DNA of 64,000 nt from an uncultured Parolsenella sp. (GTDB lineage Bacteria > Actinomycetota > Coriobacteriia > Coriobacteriales > Atopobiaceae), in contig CAKUNF010000001.1 of assembly GCA_934668375.1 (NCBI GenBank), forward strand, positions 153,691-217,690, read 5' to 3'. Shown here one piece after another: positions 61,108-64,000 of the stretch. The notes beneath the pieces were generated by a model. The model saw only the letters and a program-made list of their open reading frames with translations, had not been told where the DNA came from and did not search any database. Position numbers and translations under genes: made by a program. Position 1 is the stretch's first letter; every line of letters starts with the position of its first letter.

Positions 61108-62256
61108 ATGGAAGAAGAGAAGACCCCTAAAACCGCAAAGAATAAGAGCGGTCGCAACCACGTGATCGCGGGCTGCGTGGCCGCCGTGCTGGCGGCCGGG
61201 CTGGGCGCGGGCCTCGCGCTCTCCCACGGCGCGCCGGCGCAGGAGGCCCCCGCGGCCGCGAGCACGCAGGCCGCGACGACCGAGGCGGCCCCGGGCGCCC
61301 TCACGGCGTCCGACGTGGCGGCCATGCTCCCCAGCCTCTCCTTCGACGGCCAGGACGTCTCGATCTCGCCCGACCTCGTGACCGTGGGCGTCTCAGACAC
61401 CGGCAACGTGGTCGTCACCAACGCCAGCACCGACGACGCGGCGACCGTGGTGAGCTCGACGGCCATGCGCTCGGCCGCGCTCGCGGGCGAGCTGAGGGAC
61501 GCAAGCGTCTCGGGTCCCTCCGGCGACGTGGCGGTCTCGGAGGTCACGTGGGTCACGACCGACCCCGACGGCAGCGTCACGTGCGGCGTCTCCAACGATC
61601 CCTCGAAGGCCCCCGCCAGCGGTGACACATCGACGGTCATCTCCGGCTCCAAGGGCTGGACCATGTCCGACGCCGCGCACGACGCGGCGGGCCTTCCCGC
61701 CGAGCTTCCCGCCACGGGCGGCGAGCCGGTGACGGACGCCGGCGGCAACACGGTCGCGCCGTCGCGGGGCGTCACGGACGCGGCCGGGGCGGCCGGCGAG
61801 AGCGGCAGCCAGGCGGGCAGCGCCACCAGCTCCGGGCAGCAGCACCAGGCCGCGGCGTCGTCGGGCGGCCAGTCGTCCGGGTCTGGCTCGGGCGGCGCGC
61901 AGCAGGCGCACCAGCACACGTGGGTAGACGTGACCCGCGAGGAGCCGGTGTACGAGGATCAGCCCGTCTACGAGCAGAAGTGGGTGTCGAACGTCGTATA
62001 TACGGATCACGAAAGGTGGCAGTGCTCAGCATGTGGGGCCACTTTTGGTTCAAAGGGGGAAATGTCCTCTCACATTCATTCAACATACGGAGATGCTTCA
62101 CATCCAAATGGTGCTTCAGCAATTAACACTAGCTATAGCACCTCCGAAGATCAGGGCCACTACGAGACCGTCCAGACCGGGACCAAGCGGGTCCAGACCG
62201 GCACCAAGACCGTCGTGACGGGGCAGCGCTGCACCGGCTGCGGCGCGACCCGGTAG
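61108..62256 (+). CDS. Membrane-anchored exported protein with C2H2-like zinc finger (mosaic gene)
   Basis: A 382-residue protein. A short Lys-rich cytoplasmic N terminus and one membrane helix (HVIAGCVAAVLAAGLGAGLAL, ~20-40) are followed by an Ala/Thr-rich stretch. A folded region (~66-185) and a Ser/Gly/Gln-rich linker (~215-275) come next. The C-terminal module starts HTWVDVTREEPVYEDQPVYEQKW, then CSACGATF...HIH (a C2H2-type finger), tandem VQTGTK units and a final CTGC. Similar finger-bearing exported proteins are common in gut actinobacteria and Firmicutes; function unknown. Codons across the finger (~61996-62155) are AT-rich (ATT, AAC, ACT, TAT) while both flanks are strongly GC-rich. 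ATG 61108 has GGAAGG seven bases upstream. Confidence 0.8.
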   Translation: MEEEKTPKTAKNKSGRNHVIAGCVAAVLAAGLGAGLALSHGAPAQEAPAAASTQAATTEAAPGALTASDVAAMLPSLSFDGQDVSISPDLVTVGVSDTGNVVVTNASTDDAATVVSSTAMRSAALAGELRDASVSGPSGDVAVSEVTWVTTDPDGSVTCGVSNDPSKAPASGDTSTVISGSKGWTMSDAAHDAAGLPAELPATGGEPVTDAGGNTVAPSRGVTDAAGAAGESGSQAGSATSSGQQHQAAASSGGQSSGSGSGGAQQAHQHTWVDVTREEPVYEDQPVYEQKWVSNVVYTDHERWQCSACGATFGSKGEMSSHIHSTYGDASHPNGASAINTSYSTSEDQGHYETVQTGTKRVQTGTKTVVTGQRCTGCGATR

Positions 62257-62668
62257 GGGAGCTGGCCCGGGGATCCACCCGCTCGCCTGACCGTCGGTTT
62301 CCGCCGCGCCCCCCATGGCCGGGGCGGCGGCGCCCGTGGCCCCGCCGAGCCCCCATGGCCACGGGGCCTTTGCGATGGGCCTGCCCTCGGCGGCAGCCCG
62401 CCGCGATGCGCCGCCCCCGCGATGCCGCCTGCCGCCTGCGGCGCGCGCCCTCCCCGCATGGCCATGTCCGGCGGGGGTGCGGGGGAGAGGCTCTCTCGGG
62501 CGCGTGACCTCGAGCGACTGGTGGTCGCCTGCGATCGCGCCCGGGCCATGGGGGCCGGGGGCAACGGGGCGCTTGCCGACGACGGCGCGATCCCCTACGA
62601 CGCGGCCGGCTACTCGATCCATGAGGTGGAGTCCACGGTAACGGCTACGCGTCCCTAGGATCGCGCGA
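62257..62668. other. Extremely GC-rich stretch, possible gene remnant
   Basis: About 410 bases between two oppositely oriented genes. The motif CCCCCATGGCC occurs twice (near 62311 and 62351) and an inverted GGCCATGGGGGCC near 62544. An open frame at 62422-62658 (+) ends in a peptide of ordinary composition (LERLVVACDRARAMG...YDAAGYSIHEVES) but lacks a convincing start, so it may be the tail of a decayed gene. I see no RNA gene or terminator. Confidence 0.4.
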
Positions 62669-63622
62669 TTACGAGATGGCGGCCTGAAGCCTTCCGCCGT
62701 TGATGAGGCCGGCTCCACACAGGGCAAGGTCAACGACGGCGCAGAATATCTCGCCCGAGGTGGGAGCAAAGCCTCCAAGGAGCAGGATGACGAAGAGCAC
62801 GAGTGCCGCGCACGCAACGATGACGCCGAACTTGCAGAGGCCGAGGAACGTCGCGAGCTTTCCGGACCCGCTCAGGGCCGTCTTCCCAAAGCGCCCCGTC
62901 GATATAAGGTAGATGCCGATTCCCACGATTACGAGGGACGTAACGAGGCCGTACGCGACGAATCGGGCGCCCGAGGCCACAGGAAGAGACAGGAGCGTTG
63001 CCAAGCCATAGAGAACGCGCAGAACGCCCCAGGTGAGCATGATGGTGGCATAGCCTGACGTTACCTTGAAGCTCGCGCGGGCCTCGTCTGAGAGCTTCTC
63101 GAGCCTCAATGGCTCCTCATCGATGGACTCGGCAACGAACGATCTCTTGGGCGCAGCTTGGCCAAGATCCTTGCTCGCCTTGCGCACCTCAAGTGCGAGG
63201 GAGGCCGTGAGGCCACATGAGATGACGCTCGAGACGAGTGAGACGGCATCTCCCTGGACAACGCTGATCAAGAGCTCGATGACGCAGAGGCCGAACATGA
63301 CGCGACCAAGGACGATGGCGCTGCCGAGCCTCACCTGCTCACGACGAAACGTCAGCGCGCAGACGGCAAACGAGATGCCTGCGATGAGCACCAAGGCGAG
63401 GATGACCCAAGAGGCGGCGATGTAAATCCAGGCGGAGAACTCAAATCCCATGAGCGAGACCTGCTGAGGCAGGTTGCCTTGGACGGAGTAGATGCCTGCA
63501 TAGGCGAGCGTCGTGAACAACAGTATTACGAGAATGGCGAGGTTGGAAACGCAATGCCAAACGAGATAGCCAATGCCAAGCGGCTTGAGGCTGCGTGACG
63601 CACCTATCTGCTCGTCTGCCAT
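62669..63622 (-). CDS. Hypothetical multi-pass membrane protein (317 aa)
   Basis: I do not recognise this protein. It has about eight hydrophobic helices in two groups of four, separated by a charged cytoplasmic-looking segment (about residues 145-185, RKASKDLGQAAPKRSFVAES). The two groups have similar spacing, hinting at an internal duplication. It stands alone between the GC-rich debris and the tRNA-Ile/Ala genes. Confidence 0.75.
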   Translation of the reverse strand: MADEQIGASRSLKPLGIGYLVWHCVSNLAILVILLFTTLAYAGIYSVQGNLPQQVSLMGFEFSAWIYIAASWVILALVLIAGISFAVCALTFRREQVRLGSAIVLGRVMFGLCVIELLISVVQGDAVSLVSSVISCGLTASLALEVRKASKDLGQAAPKRSFVAESIDEEPLRLEKLSDEARASFKVTSGYATIMLTWGVLRVLYGLATLLSLPVASGARFVAYGLVTSLVIVGIGIYLISTGRFGKTALSGSGKLATFLGLCKFGVIVACAALVLFVILLLGGFAPTSGEIFCAVVDLALCGAGLINGGRLQAAIS

Positions 63623-63748
63623 GACACTCCCCCATCGCTCCTATCTCGTACAGCTATGGTTCCCATTGTATCGAACGATATCCCTGACGCATGGCTCTGG
63701 TCTGGAGAGGCGTTACGCGTCCCCGTGTGATTCAAAGCGTCATTGATT

Positions 63749-63793
63749 CAAAAAAAGAAGCAGGTCAAAGAGCACACATGCCCTCTGACCTGC
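63749..63793 (-). terminator. Terminator after the CAT-anticodon tRNA
   Basis: Minus strand: GCAGGTCA, 18-base loop with a smaller inner stem, TGACCTGC, TTC and a run of seven T. Confidence 0.8.
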
Positions 63794-63801
63794 GTAAACG
63801 T

Positions 63802-63877
63802 TGGTGGGCCCAGTAGGATTCGAACCTACAACCCAGGGATTATGAGTCCCCTGCGCTGACCGTTGCGCCATAGGCCC
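63802..63877 (-). tRNA. tRNA with CAT anticodon (probably tRNA-Ile2, possibly Met)
   Basis: 76 bases with encoded CCA. Acceptor GGGCCTA / TGGGCCC, anticodon stem GGGGA / TCCCT with loop CTCATAA (anticodon CAT), T arm GTAGG-TTCGAAT-CCTAC. It is not the initiator: the 1-72 pair is G-C. The GGGCCTA acceptor and CTCATAA loop resemble isoleucine tRNA whose C34 is changed to lysidine by TilS, more than elongator Met. Confidence 0.85.
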
Positions 63878-63886
63878 TAAGATATG

Positions 63887-63914
63887 AAAAAAGGCGGAGG
63901 CATCGCCCCCGCCT
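63887..63914 (-). terminator. Terminator after tRNA-Ala copy 2
   Basis: Minus strand: AAGGCGGGGG, short loop, CCTCCGCC and six T. It separates tRNA-Ala copy 2 from the CAT-anticodon tRNA, so the latter likely has its own promoter or depends on read-through. Confidence 0.75.
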
Positions 63915-63923
63915 TGTCATATA

Positions 63924-63999
63924 TGGTGGAGATAAGGGGGTTCGAACCCCTGACCTCGTGACTGCCAGTCACGCGCTCTCCCAACTGAGCTATATCCCC
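63924..63999 (-). tRNA. tRNA-Ala (GGC), copy 2
   Basis: 76 bases with encoded CCA, base-for-base identical to the copy at 60385-60460. Its upstream region lies beyond the window. Confidence 0.96.
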
Positions 64000-64000
64000 G

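Noticed and set aside
60383-64000. Prophage or integrative element between the tRNA-Ala copies
   Set aside because: No integrase, relaxase, phage or transposase gene is present between the repeats; kept only as a repeat-flanked segment.

Overview
The window is high-GC chromosomal DNA from a Gram-positive actinobacterium, most likely of the class Coriobacteriia (Atopobiaceae/Olsenella- or Collinsella-like). This is inferred from the gene set (RNase J and RNase Y together, SpoVS in an apparently non-sporulating context, PgsA-CinA fusion, LexA/NrdR/Dut cluster, GarA/FtsR-like pair) and from strongly GC-biased codon use. I see no phage, insertion sequence or CRISPR array. Most of the window is core housekeeping DNA packed into tightly overlapping operons.

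Positions 1-27.6 kb are almost all on the + strand. The order is the end of era, recO, a metal-type permease, rpsO-pnp, rnj, ftsK, a RodZ-like protein, yajQ, rimO, a pgsA-cinA fusion, recA under a clear SOS promoter, recX, then rny - orphan GHKL ATPase - spoVS - miaB - miaA - hflX. A LexA-controlled divergon follows: lexA plus a DUF1624 membrane protein leftward, and an unrecognised 98-residue tail-anchored membrane protein rightward. After it come nrdR, dut and trxB.

Positions 27.8-60.3 kb are almost all on the - strand. From right to left in transcription order: a VOC protein, an ABC-F ATPase, a small membrane protein, an M50 protease, scpA-scpB-rluB, a phosphatase, cmk-plsC, ispH, der, plsY-gpsA, rpe, a cysteine desulfurase, NIF3, a zinc-ribbon coiled-coil protein, coaBC, nfo, a second ABC-F ATPase, the DUF969-DUF979-pcp-degV cluster, tRNA-Pro, a heterodimeric ABC exporter, a CDP-alcohol phosphatidyltransferase, dacA, ridA, a GarA-like FHA/FtsR-like MerR pair, apt and a ClC transporter. 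Together these cover envelope lipid synthesis, cell division and chromosome condensation, translation and RNA modification, and cofactor synthesis.

Positions 60.4-64 kb are different. Two identical tRNA-Ala(GGC) genes, inside a 79-bp direct repeat, bracket about 3.5 kb holding tRNA-Val, a tRNA with CAT anticodon, AT-richer spacer DNA, a membrane-anchored protein whose C2H2-like zinc-finger segment is visibly AT-richer than the rest of its gene, a stretch of GC-rich debris and an unknown multi-pass membrane protein. This is the most accessory-looking part of the window.

The most promising unexplained items are the LexA divergon with its small tail-anchored protein (candidate SOS division inhibitor), the orphan GHKL ATPase between RNase Y and SpoVS, and the mosaic zinc-finger surface protein.
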